Shown here: piece after piece, positions 42,480 to 50,800 of the stretch
Layout: each line of letters opens with the position of its first letter
Position numbering within the stretch: the stretch's first letter is position 1
Assembly: GCA_963771985.1 (NCBI GenBank)
Contig: CAVYVO010000001.1
Coordinates: forward strand, 248,001 to 312,000
Direction of reading: 5' to 3'
Origin: Trebonia sp963771985
Lineage (GTDB): Bacteria; Actinomycetota; Actinomycetes; Streptosporangiales; Streptosporangiaceae
DNA length: 64,000 nucleotides
The notes under the pieces: model-generated
Seen by the model: only the letters and a program-made list of their open reading frames with translations
Databases searched by the model: none
Told to the model about the DNA's origin: nothing
Program-made: the position numbers and the translations under genes

Positions 42480-43382
42480 ATGGAGCCGGCAGGGCCGGAG
42501 GTAGCTGCGTATATCGGGCGGTGGCGGCCGTTGTCCGTGTCGCCAGAGGCGGCGGCGTTCGCCCGGCAGGTCGTGCCGCTGGCGGTGCCGGCCGGGCGGG
42601 AGCGGGCGAAGAACCTGCTGCGGGCTGCGGGAAAGCTCGCTGACTACGGCCTCGGGCTGGGGTTTGAGCCGGTTCCGGAGGTGCTGCTGCACCCGTCGGT
42701 GGCCGAGCGGTTCACCCGGTGCGCGCCCGGCGTGTCGGGCGTGGCGCGCCGCACGCTGCGCACGAACCTGAGGTTCATCGGCCGCCGGGTGGTGCCGCAC
42801 CTCTGCCCGGCGGACCTGCCGCTGCCGCGGGAGCGGGCGAAGAGGCCCTACAGCCCGGCGGAGATCGCCGGGTTCCTCGCGCTGGCGGACGCCCAGCCCA
42901 CGATGGAGCGGCGGATGCGGGCGGCGGGGCCGGGCTGCCCCGGGGCGGGCGCCGGGCTGATCCGCGGCGACCTGCGCGACGCGCGCGGCACCGACGTGGC
43001 CTGCCGGTCCGGCGGCGTCGTCATCGACGTCGGGGGCCGGCGCCCCCGGACGGTGCCGGTGCTGGCCCGCTACCACGCCCCGCTGCCGGCTGCGGCCCGG
43101 TTCGCGGGGTCCGGCCTGGTCTGCGGCGGCGCCGAGACGGGCCGCCGGAACATCACGAGCCCGCTGATCGCCGCGCTGGACGGCGGGGCCGGGCTGCCCC
43201 GGCTGGACACCAGCCGGCTGCGGGCGACGTGGCTGGCCGGCTGCGCGGACCAGCCCGGCCTGGCCACGTTCATGGCAGCGGCCGGGATCAGCTGCTCCCG
43301 GCGGCTCGGCGACCTGGTCGCCGGCCTGGAGCCGGGCAGCGAGGCCGAGGCGGTCCGGCTGCTGGGGGCCGCCCGGCGATGA
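42480..43382 (+). CDS. Tyrosine-recombinase-like protein of the 3.1-kb element
   Basis: 300-aa protein. An N-terminal helical part (residues ~1-120) has a PAGRERAKNLLRAAGKLADY core-binding-like pattern. The C-terminal part has strands VACRSGGVVIDVGGRRPRTVPV and a late LRATWLAGCADQPGLATFMAAAGI segment that resembles the box II helix of tyrosine recombinases. A catalytic Tyr and the full Arg-His-Arg set are not evident, so it may be a non-catalytic DNA-binding relative. ATG 42480 follows GGAGG. Its stop overlaps the start of the transposase-like gene, so the two are made together. Confidence 0.5.
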   Translation: MEPAGPEVAAYIGRWRPLSVSPEAAAFARQVVPLAVPAGRERAKNLLRAAGKLADYGLGLGFEPVPEVLLHPSVAERFTRCAPGVSGVARRTLRTNLRFIGRRVVPHLCPADLPLPRERAKRPYSPAEIAGFLALADAQPTMERRMRAAGPGCPGAGAGLIRGDLRDARGTDVACRSGGVVIDVGGRRPRTVPVLARYHAPLPAAARFAGSGLVCGGAETGRRNITSPLIAALDGGAGLPRLDTSRLRATWLAGCADQPGLATFMAAAGISCSRRLGDLVAGLEPGSEAEAVRLLGAARR

Positions 43383-44866
43383 TCCCGCTTGCGGCGCTGG
43401 AGGAGGTCATTGACGCCTCCGGCGTCGTGCCGCGGATCGAGGCGATGCTCCCCGCCGGGGTGCGCGCCCGGCAGCTGCTGGCCCGCACCCTGCTGCCGGG
43501 CATGCTGCTCGTGCTCGCCGATCACCGGCCGGCCCGCCTTTCCCGCGTGCACCGGGCGCTGATCAGCCTGCCGGAAGATGATCAGGTGCGGCCAGGGGTG
43601 ATCGCGGACTGGAAGCACGGCCCCCACCAGATCACCTGCCGGCAGACCGAGTACACCTTCGGCCTGGTCGCGGACGTACTGGCCAGGGACGAGCCGGACG
43701 GGCTCCCGTCGCCGGCGCTGCAGGCGGTCTGCGACGACCTCCTTGAGGCGTCCGTCCCGGAGGAGTTCAAGGACGCCAGCACGTCGCTGGCGGTGGACCG
43801 GACGGACCTGGAGTCCTTCTCCCGGCCCCCGCCGCGCGGCACCAGCGACTGCGCCGATCCGGAGGCGTCGCGGGGGCACCGCAAGAACAACCTGCTGCGC
43901 AGCGAAGACGAGCTGTTCTACGGGTGGTATCTCTCGGCCGGGGTCATGACGGGCGAGGAGGACGGGCCGGCCGTCCCCGAGCTGGCCCGCCGGGGCGCGG
44001 TGTCGTCGTGCCGGCACGACCCGGTCCGCGCCTTCGCCCCCGTGCTGACCGCGATGCCCGGCCAGGGGATCCCGCCCGGCGACATCCCCGGCGACTGCGG
44101 CTACGCCCACCGCGACGCCGCCGCCCGGGCCATCCCGCTCAGAGCCGCCGGCGCCCAGCTCGTCCAGGACCTGCACCCGCACGACCGCGGGCCCAAGGGC
44201 ACCCACGACGGCGCCATCATCGCCGGCGGCAACCTGTACTGCCCCCGGACACCGCGCCCGCTGCTGGAGCTCGGGCCGCTCGCCCGCACCGCCACCAGGG
44301 AACAAGCCGCGGACTGGGAACGCAAGACCGCCGAGCTGGCCCGCTGCAAGCTCGGCAAGATCACCAGCGACGACGCCGACGGCTACCACCGCGTCCAGTG
44401 CCCCGCCGCCATGGGCAAGATCCGCTGCCCGCTCCGCCCCGCCTCGATGACCCTGGACCGCGGCCGGCCCGAGATCCTCACCCCGCCGGAGCACCCCCAG
44501 GCCTGCTGCGCGCAGCAGACGATCACCGTCCCGCCGGACGTGCTCGCCAAGACCGCGCAGAAACACGACTACCCGTCCGCGGCCTGGCGCCGCTCCTACG
44601 CCCGGCGCACCGGCGCCGAACGCGGCTTCGCCACCGCCAAGGACCCCGCCACCAGCGACATCAGCCGCGGCTGGTGCCGCCTGATGGGCACCGCACCCCT
44701 GATGCTGTTCGTCACGACCCTGCTCATCGTCCGCAACCAGCGCATCCTGCACGCCTGGAACACCCGGCAGGAAGAAACCCAGCGCCGCGCAGCCGCCGGG
44801 CTACCCCCGAAAACCCGCAAACGGCGCCGCAAGACCCTCGCCGGCCTCGCCGCCGGACCGCCCTGA
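43379..44866 (+). CDS. DDE transposase-like protein of the 3.1-kb element
   Basis: 495-aa protein with a plausible DDE triad: Asp140 in LAVDRTDLESF, Asp239 in GDCGYAHRDA and Glu414 in GAERGFATAKD. A Cys-containing insertion (NLYCPRTPRPLLEL, later QCPAAMGKIRCPL and ACCAQQ) may hold a zinc site. The C-terminus is basic (KTRKRRRKTLAG). ATG 43379 overlaps the preceding stop. The VDxTDLESF and GDCGYA blocks recall IS1182/IS4-like transposases, but the family is not clear to me. It is probably the transposase of the element. Confidence 0.6.
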   Translation: MIPLAALEEVIDASGVVPRIEAMLPAGVRARQLLARTLLPGMLLVLADHRPARLSRVHRALISLPEDDQVRPGVIADWKHGPHQITCRQTEYTFGLVADVLARDEPDGLPSPALQAVCDDLLEASVPEEFKDASTSLAVDRTDLESFSRPPPRGTSDCADPEASRGHRKNNLLRSEDELFYGWYLSAGVMTGEEDGPAVPELARRGAVSSCRHDPVRAFAPVLTAMPGQGIPPGDIPGDCGYAHRDAAARAIPLRAAGAQLVQDLHPHDRGPKGTHDGAIIAGGNLYCPRTPRPLLELGPLARTATREQAADWERKTAELARCKLGKITSDDADGYHRVQCPAAMGKIRCPLRPASMTLDRGRPEILTPPEHPQACCAQQTITVPPDVLAKTAQKHDYPSAAWRRSYARRTGAERGFATAKDPATSDISRGWCRLMGTAPLMLFVTTLLIVRNQRILHAWNTRQEETQRRAAAGLPPKTRKRRRKTLAGLAAGPP

Positions 44867-45080
44867 CCCGCAACCGCCGCGACCACGAGCCCGCGCCCGT
44901 CACCACCAGCCAGGACAGCTGCCACAACCAGGCGAAAGCACGCCCTGACGCAGGACAAACCAGGGAACCAGGCCCCGTCGCGGCACCCGAAGACCGGCAC
45001 CGGACCACGGGCTACCAGGAGGCCGGAATGTCAGACCCAAACGTGAAAATAGGCCTCACCGAAACGTGAAGACCTCATTG

Positions 45081-45125
45081 TGGAGCTAAGGGGATTCGAA
45101 CCCCTGACCTTCTGCATGCCATGCA
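45081..45125 (-). other. tRNA-Ala(GGC) 3' fragment, candidate att site
   Basis: On the minus strand the sequence runs from the anticodon loop (ATGGCAT, anticodon GGC) to the discriminator base. A perfect T arm (AGGGG-TTCGAAT-CCCCT) and acceptor strand TAGCTCC-A are present. The D arm and 5' acceptor strand are missing, and identity ends three bases before the anticodon loop. This is the classical remnant att core left by integrase-mediated insertion into a tRNA 3' end. By that logic the inserted element would lie to the right (5' side of the fragment). Confidence 0.75.
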
Positions 45126-45439
45126 TGCCGGTTTCGTCCGACAGCGTCCGCTTAGGTCCGGCTGCCGCAGGTTAGCCAGGTTGTGGCGGCTGGGAACGTC
45201 GCGCTGTGGCTGGCGGAATCTAAGGTGGTCGGCACTTGGTTTGGCGCTGGATCTCCGGACCTCCCGCACGAGGGAGATCTCATGATGGGACCCCGACCAC
45301 TGGCCGCGAAGTCCCCCTTGCCGCCTGGCCGGCACAATGGCGGTCCCGCACCGTCCTCCAACTGAAGGCGGGCCGCCGACAGCGCGGCCAGAACCCAGGA
45401 TGCCCGGTACCGGGTCGGCTACGCCACAAGGGCAGGGGA
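45126..45439. other. Intergenic after tRNA-Ala fragment
   Basis: Nothing supportable beyond short frames of about 60-90 codons with no family resemblance. No integrase gene is found beside the att-like core. Confidence 0.35.
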
Positions 45440-46540
45440 TCAGCCGATCGGGCAGCCTGGCCGGGCCCGGGCCTGGCCGGAATTGCGGTTGACCATGAGG
45501 CAGGACGTGTTGACCGCCTCGAAGTCCCTGGCCGGGATCCGCTTGAGCAGGGACACCAGGTCATCGGGCCACTGCGGGAAGGCGGTGCCCCCGAAGTACC
45601 AGTTGCTGCCGTTGTCGGCGAGGATGAGGCCGTAGTGCTGCATTTCGACTAGGACCGCCTTGGCGTCCGCGCAGTACGGTTGCGACCTGCGGCAGAAACC
45701 CGCCACGTTGAAGTCCGCCTTGAGCCGGGAACGGGCGCCCATCGGCGGCAGGCTCGCGGTGCTGCCGGAGCCGGCTTCATGCCTGGCCGGCCAGATGTAG
45801 GCGGCCGCGGTGAAGCGGGCGGTGAACCTGATCGCGTGCGTGATCGGCGTGCCGGTGCGCACCGCCTGCTGGATCTGCGCGAAGTTCAGCAGCCCGGGCA
45901 GGATCGGCAGGCCCGCCGCGTCAGCCGAGGTCCAGCCGGCCGGGCGCAGCGCGTTGGAGCGCAGGTTCCATACGGCGCCGGAGCCCGCCGTGGAGCCGTT
46001 GGGCGAGTAGTGCGCCTGCCACAGCTCGTACAGCGTGCAGGTGCTCTTGTTGACGATCAGCGCATGCCGGTCGGTATCGGCTGGCGCGTTCTTGCCACCC
46101 TCGATCGGGGTGTCGGGGCCGAGCGGGTACCGCACCCGGTTGCTCTGGTCGGCGTAGGTGAACTTGACCCGCACGGTCTTGTGCGCGCTGGTGACGACCG
46201 CGTACGGGAAGCCGTAGGGGTAACCGCCCGGGTCCGGGCCGAAGTCCGGATGCAGGAAGGTGGCCGATGCGTCCATGCTGCGCAGCCACGCGGCGCTGTG
46301 CGGGTCCACGGGGAGCTTGGAGATGTCGGTGTTCCAGATGTTGTCGGCCGGGAACATCGGGCAGTCCGGCGCGCCGGGAACGGCTGTCCCCCCACTGACC
46401 AGGGCCGCTGGCCGGACCCGGCTGGCGGCGGGAGCGGCGCCCGCGCTCATGCCGACGGCGGCGAGCACAGCCACCGAGGCCACGGCGCTGAGGAAACGAA
46501 GGCCAGCGCGCTGTAGAGCGTGACGTAGACAGGGCCGCAT
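45440..46540 (-). CDS. Secreted protein of unknown function
   Basis: 366 aa with a signal peptide (RFLSAVASVAVLAAVGMSAGAAPAA) and a mature region starting near CPMFPADNIWNTDISKLPVDP. Other features are HPDFGPDPGGYPYGFPYAVV, NKSTCTLYELWQ, NALRPAGWTSADAAGLPILPGL and THAIRFTARFT, which recur in uncharacterised exoproteins. Several Cys suggest disulphides. ATG 46540 starts the signal peptide with AGGA upstream; an in-frame extension to 46702 looks untranslated. No catalytic motif recognised. Confidence 0.65.
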   Translation of the reverse strand: MRPCLRHALQRAGLRFLSAVASVAVLAAVGMSAGAAPAASRVRPAALVSGGTAVPGAPDCPMFPADNIWNTDISKLPVDPHSAAWLRSMDASATFLHPDFGPDPGGYPYGFPYAVVTSAHKTVRVKFTYADQSNRVRYPLGPDTPIEGGKNAPADTDRHALIVNKSTCTLYELWQAHYSPNGSTAGSGAVWNLRSNALRPAGWTSADAAGLPILPGLLNFAQIQQAVRTGTPITHAIRFTARFTAAAYIWPARHEAGSGSTASLPPMGARSRLKADFNVAGFCRRSQPYCADAKAVLVEMQHYGLILADNGSNWYFGGTAFPQWPDDLVSLLKRIPARDFEAVNTSCLMVNRNSGQARARPGCPIG

Positions 46541-46785
46541 TCGCACAATCCTGGCAGAGCGCACGCGAGGACGGAGGAGGAAACTCGTGACAGGCGATAG
46601 CTGCACGAAAGGACGGCCCGGCCCGGCTGTTCGCCGGAGTTTATCCAGCGACTCACCGGCCGGCCAGCACATGCCGGTCGTCCCAAGCCGAACCGACGCC
46701 ATAATAACTTCTGGTCAGCGGTACCTGATCGATAACCGCCTTACCTGCATCGGTCGGGATTGCAAGGGGGGTTCTGGGGCGTGCC

Positions 46786-48486
46786 CACTGCCCTTAAGTT
46801 TCCGGGGTTATGGCTCTTTGTGTCCGGTTTCTGGCTGATGGTAACGGGATGGCTGCAGGTTGATAGAGGCATCGTGATGGAGCCCGGCAGTTCCTGAAAA
46901 GGCACAAGGCCCCTGGTAGGAACGGGTTTGCGAAGACCATCGTTCACCTGGAGCCTTGTTGCCCGGCCAGTTTGCCATGCCCCTTGACCTGCCGTCCATC
47001 GATTCCGCGTCTCCTGAAGCCCTTATCCCGGACAAGGCGGCGGCCCGTGTCGCGGCCGGCCCGGGATTCTGGGCGGACTGGCTGTCGGAGCTGAGCCGGG
47101 AGGGCCTGCTGGAGGCCCTGCTCGCCGAGGACGTGATCGCGCGGGCGCTGCGGGAGGCCCCGGGCCGTCACCGGTACCACTCCGCGCTGGATGCGAAGAT
47201 GACCCTCATCTGCGTCCTGGTGGCCTGCCTGTTCCCGGAGAAGGGCTATGACCAGGTGCTGGCGAAGGCGTTCGGCCTGCCGGGCCTGCGGTTCCGGCCC
47301 GGGGAGGTCCCGTCCGGCAGCGCCCTGTCCCAGGCGAGGGAGCGGCTCGGCGAACTGGCCGCCCGCCGGGTCTTCGAGCTCGGCGCCGAGCGCGGCGACG
47401 CGGATCTCGGTCTCACGGCGCTGTGGAAGGGCCTGGAGGTCACCGCGCTGGACGGCACCACGATGGAACTGGCCCGTAACGCGGCGCTGGCCTGCGAGTT
47501 CGGGTCCTCGTCGGAGGCCGGCCGCCGCTGCTGCGGGTCGTCGCGCACGTCCGCACCGCCAGCCGCCGCTGGATCGGGGCGGAAATCGGCTCCTATCACG
47601 ACGGGGAGAACGACCTGGCCGACAAGCTGGAAGGATCTTTCCGGCCCGGCATGCTGAACCTCGCCGACCGGGGCTTCTTCTCCATGGACCGGTTCTGCCG
47701 GTTCTCCGCGGCCGGCGCTGACCTGGCCTGGCGCGTCAAGAACAGCGCGAAGAGCATCCCCGCCAGGACCCTCGAAGTCCTGCCCGACGGCTCTGAGCTG
47801 GTCGTCCTGCACGAGTCCGACGGGATGCTCGCCCGGCGGCGCCGCGAGTCCCGCAACCACGCCGCCCCTCGGCACCCGGACACTATCGCTCGCCTGGTCA
47901 CCTTCCTCGTCATGACCGAGACCCGCGGCGGGAAGCGGAAGGCGTCCCGGATCCGGGTCATCACCACGCTGCTGGACCACGAGGACTATCCCGCCCGCGA
48001 CATCGCCTCGCTCTATGCTGAGAGATGGCAAATCGAAATCGCGTTCTTGCACCTGAAGAAGACCGTCCGCGGCTCCCGGCGGCCGCTGCGCGGCCAGTCT
48101 CCCGAACTCGCCCGCCAGGAAGCCTGGATCCTGCTGCTGGTCCACAACATGGTCGCGACGGCCGCAGCCCGCGCCGCCGCCGCGGCCGGCACCGACCCGA
48201 AGCTGATCCCGTTCACCCCCGTGCTCGCCCTCATCCGCGAGCACGTCGCCGCCGATGCCTGCTGCCCGCACTGCGGGCGCCGCCCCGCCAGCACGGAAGA
48301 CCAGCTCAGCAGCCTGATTGCCGAGATCATCGCCCTGCCCCGCCACCGGCCCGGACGCCAGCGGACATCCGGGAGGACCGCCGCCGAACGCCGTGACGGC
48401 CATACCGAGGACGTCACTTACATGATCACCATCGAAAAATCGAATCTCCCAGAATGGGACACAACCCTCAATACTTAAGGGCAGTG
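46786..48486 (+). mobile_element. IS4-type insertion sequence A, 10-bp TSD
   Basis: Inverted repeats CACTGCCCTTAAGT at 46786-46799 and 48473-48486 (14 bp perfect, similarity continuing inward) bound a 1701-bp element. The 10-bp direct repeat GGGGCGTGCC flanks it (46776-46785 and 48487-48496). Ten-base duplications suit the IS4 family. It contains a single, frameshifted transposase gene. Confidence 0.92.
46956..48478 (+). pseudogene. IS4-family transposase, frameshifted
   Basis: The DDE transposase of IS A is split by a single-base deletion at about 47523-47525. The first frame holds ALDGTTMELARN (first Asp); after the break the second frame continues PLLRVVAHVRTA, with NLADRGFFSMD (second Asp) and YAERWQIEIAFLHLKK (Glu block, YREK-like signature). 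It totals about 507 aa if repaired. A C-terminal CCPHCG zinc-like motif follows. IS4 elements do not normally use programmed frameshifting, so this copy is probably dead or contains a base error. The start may be TTG 46956 or ATG 46977. Confidence 0.85.
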
Positions 48487-48578
48487 GGGGCGTGCCTGAG
48501 TCTGCTCCTGTCCCTTGATGGCTGCCGGGTTCTGCGAGCGGGCGGGCCGGGTCAATGGAGCGCGCAGCGCCCGCGGAG

Positions 48579-50381
48579 CAAAGCCGCGAAGTTAAGGGTC
48601 TGGCGCGGTTGTCGAGGGGGTGCTCTCCGTCGGCATGTTGAGTTTGTAGGTTCCGGAGCCGGTGCGGGTGAAGAAGCCCAGGCGAGCCCATTCACCGAGC
48701 TGGGTGAGCATGTTCCGGGGTTTGACGTGCAGCAGGACGGCGAGTTCATGGCCGCTCCAGTCGCGCGGGGGCTGGCTGGTGATGATGGCGGTGATCCGCT
48801 CCCGGCGGGTGGGCGGGCCGGGCGGGCGGGGCGGAGCGTTCCGGTCGCGGTGGGTCCTGCCGGGCTTGAGGTCCACCGGCGGGGTGCGGATGGCGATGTC
48901 GATCGCGGTGATGGCGGCGGGGTGGGCCGGGCGGCCGTCGTCCCGGTTCAGGTACCGGGAGGTGGCGCATTTGACCTTACGGGCGCTGTACCGGGGGCGG
49001 CGGGCGGGCAGCAAGGTGGCCAGGACGGCCCGGCCGATCGCGCCGGGCAGGTCGGCCGGGCCGTCCGGGCAGATGCCGCGGGCCGCGGTGAGCTGGTCTT
49101 TGGCGGCTTCCATCGCGGTGGTGAAGCTGGCCCGGTCGGGGTCGGTGCCCGGGCGGGTCTCCACGGCGGCGACCATGGCCATCCGCAGCAGCTGGTAGAG
49201 CGTGAGCAGGGCCCAGGTCTCCTGCTCCAGGCCGGGCCGGTCGCCCGAGCGCAGGACGTGGCCCTCGAGCAGGGTGTGCCGCAGGGCGAAATACGCGGAC
49301 TCGATCTCCCAGCGCTCATGATAGAGCCGGACCACGGCGGCGGCCGGGAACCGGCGGTGGTCCATCAGCGTGGTGATGAGCCGGTAGCTGTCGCGGACAC
49401 AGCTGCCGTCGGCGCCGGTCATCGTCAGGCTGGCCTCGATGATCCGGACGTTCAGCCCGTCCAGGTGCGACAGGTAGGAGCCGTCGGGCAGATGTTCCAG
49501 GACGGGCGGGTGGCGGGTGGACTTGGCCCGCGCCAGGAACAGCGCGCCGGTGGCCGCGACCTCACCCAGGAACGCGTTGGCGTCGAAAGCCCGGTCCAGC
49601 AAGATGAGCATGCCCGGCCGCAGCAGCGGCAGCAGCCGCCGGGCCACGGTGGCCTCGTCCCGGTCGGCCGCCGACCCGAGCGCGGCGCCGAGCAGGCCGC
49701 GGGTGCCGGTCTCGGCCAGGGTCATCAGCCGCAGCGTGGGATACCCGGCAAAGCCCATCCGGTACCTGATCCTGCCCAGCCACCAGCGGTTGCGGCCGGT
49801 ATCGGGGACCTTCACCGAGTTGCACCCGTCGAAGGCGACCGTGCGCAGCCCGCCGAAGCGCACCCCGGGCGTGCGGGGCTGGGCCAGCGGCCCGGCGACC
49901 ACCTCGAACAGGGCCTTCAGCGGCGCGGGCCCGAGCCGCCGGCGCAGGTCGCGCAGCGCCTTCTCCGACGGGCACGGCACGTCCATCCCGGTCAGCCCTG
50001 CGGTCAGCTTGGCCCAGACCCGCGCATAGCCCAGCCGCGGGTACATCCCTAGCGCCAGCAGGAAGTACACCCCGGCCCGGGACGGCAGATCGCGCAGCCG
50101 CCGCTGCACGGTCCTGGTCTGTTCCAGGATGTCATCGACCAGCTCGAACGGCAGGTACTGCGTTAATTCGCCCAGATGGCCGGGGGCGAATACCCCGGCA
50201 GCGACGGTGACGGCGTGCGTGATGGTGGTCGTGGCAGACTGAGTACGCAACGGGACCTCCGGTGTCCGGGAAGATCGTGACGGATTGACCCCGATCTACC
50301 AGAGGTCCCGTCTCCCGTCACCCCACGCCGTCAGGCGATCTCCCTTGACATGACCGCAGGTCTCTTAACTTCGCGGCTTTG
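48579..50381 (-). mobile_element. IS4-type insertion sequence B, 10-bp TSD
   Basis: Perfect 18-bp inverted repeats CAAAGCCGCGAAGTTAAG (48579-48596 and 50364-50381) bound 1803 bp. The direct repeat GCCCGCGGAG flanks it (48569-48578 and 50382-50391). It lies 92 bp right of IS A, in the opposite orientation, and has an intact transposase. Both ends and the duplication are undamaged, so it looks recent. Confidence 0.93.
48592..50250 (-). CDS. IS4-family transposase with C-terminal winged-helix extension
   Basis: 552-aa transposase of IS B. The N-terminal DUF4372-like part (HLGELTQYLPFELVDDILEQT) is followed by the catalytic core: AFDGCNSVKVPD (first Asp), ILLDRAFDANAF (second Asp) and LYHERWEIESAYFALRHTLL (Glu within the Y-x2-RW-x-IE signature). 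The final 90 residues look like a winged helix (RRERITAIITSQPPRDWSG and RNMLTQLGEWARLGFF), an unusual but recurrent addition. All catalytic residues are present. Its stop overlaps the left inverted repeat. Confidence 0.9.
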   Translation of the reverse strand: MRTQSATTTITHAVTVAAGVFAPGHLGELTQYLPFELVDDILEQTRTVQRRLRDLPSRAGVYFLLALGMYPRLGYARVWAKLTAGLTGMDVPCPSEKALRDLRRRLGPAPLKALFEVVAGPLAQPRTPGVRFGGLRTVAFDGCNSVKVPDTGRNRWWLGRIRYRMGFAGYPTLRLMTLAETGTRGLLGAALGSAADRDEATVARRLLPLLRPGMLILLDRAFDANAFLGEVAATGALFLARAKSTRHPPVLEHLPDGSYLSHLDGLNVRIIEASLTMTGADGSCVRDSYRLITTLMDHRRFPAAAVVRLYHERWEIESAYFALRHTLLEGHVLRSGDRPGLEQETWALLTLYQLLRMAMVAAVETRPGTDPDRASFTTAMEAAKDQLTAARGICPDGPADLPGAIGRAVLATLLPARRPRYSARKVKCATSRYLNRDDGRPAHPAAITAIDIAIRTPPVDLKPGRTHRDRNAPPRPPGPPTRRERITAIITSQPPRDWSGHELAVLLHVKPRNMLTQLGEWARLGFFTRTGSGTYKLNMPTESTPSTTAPDP

Positions 50382-50800
50382 GCCCGCGGAGCGGCGCCGC
50401 AGGCGTCCTTGACGCGGCCGGCCCGGGAGCGGATCATGCCCGGGCGGCAGGGGCGGGAGCCCTTGGTGGTGCGGGATGCGGTTTAGCGGTTCAGGCTGGT
50501 GGCGGCCTTTCTGTGCGGGTGACGAGCCGTGGCGGCCGGGGCCGGGCAGGAAGCAGCCAGCCTTACCTGGGTCCGCGGGGCGTGGGCGCTTGCCCCGGCG
50601 ACATGATGATGGATTGGGTGTCCCCGCCTGCGGGGATGCGGCCGCTCAGTCTGATCAGGCCGCCCGCCGGGCCCGTTGAGCTGGGCCGGCGGCGGCTGAC
50701 AGCGGATCGGCGGGAGCTGGCCGCGGTGGTTCCCCATCGGGTGAGTTCGGCTGCAGGCCGTGCACCTGCGCGGGCGTGCCACGGTTCGGGTCACCGGTGG
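50382..50800. other. Non-coding 3' flank of the IS110 transposase
   Basis: After the target repeat of IS B, about 400 bp hold no supportable gene. Most is presumably the 3' end of the IS110 element whose transposase stops at 50801; its boundary is not visible because IS110 elements lack clear inverted repeats. Confidence 0.4.

Larger units (their letters stand above)
41955..45047 (+). mobile_element. Unassigned 3.1-kb element with 12-bp inverted repeats and three genes
   Basis: Perfect inverted repeats TTCACGTTTGGG (41955-41966 and 45036-45047) bound 3093 bp. A GTGAGG/CCTCAC pair also occurs just outside each (41947-41952, 45054-45059), and a second AAACGTGAA lies at 45062. Between them lie a divergent DUF6788 gene, a recombinase-like gene and a DDE transposase-like gene with ATGA coupling. 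No target duplication is obvious next to the 12-mers, so the true ends may be slightly further out. I cannot match the set to a named IS family. Confidence 0.65.

Noticed and set aside
45183..45365. 60-codon frame after the tRNA-Ala fragment as an excisionase-like gene
   Set aside because: No helix-turn-helix or family resemblance could be seen.
47510..47530. Programmed ribosomal frameshift in the IS4 transposase
   Set aside because: No slippery heptamer or downstream structure is evident, and the IS4 family normally has a single transposase frame; a point deletion is simpler.
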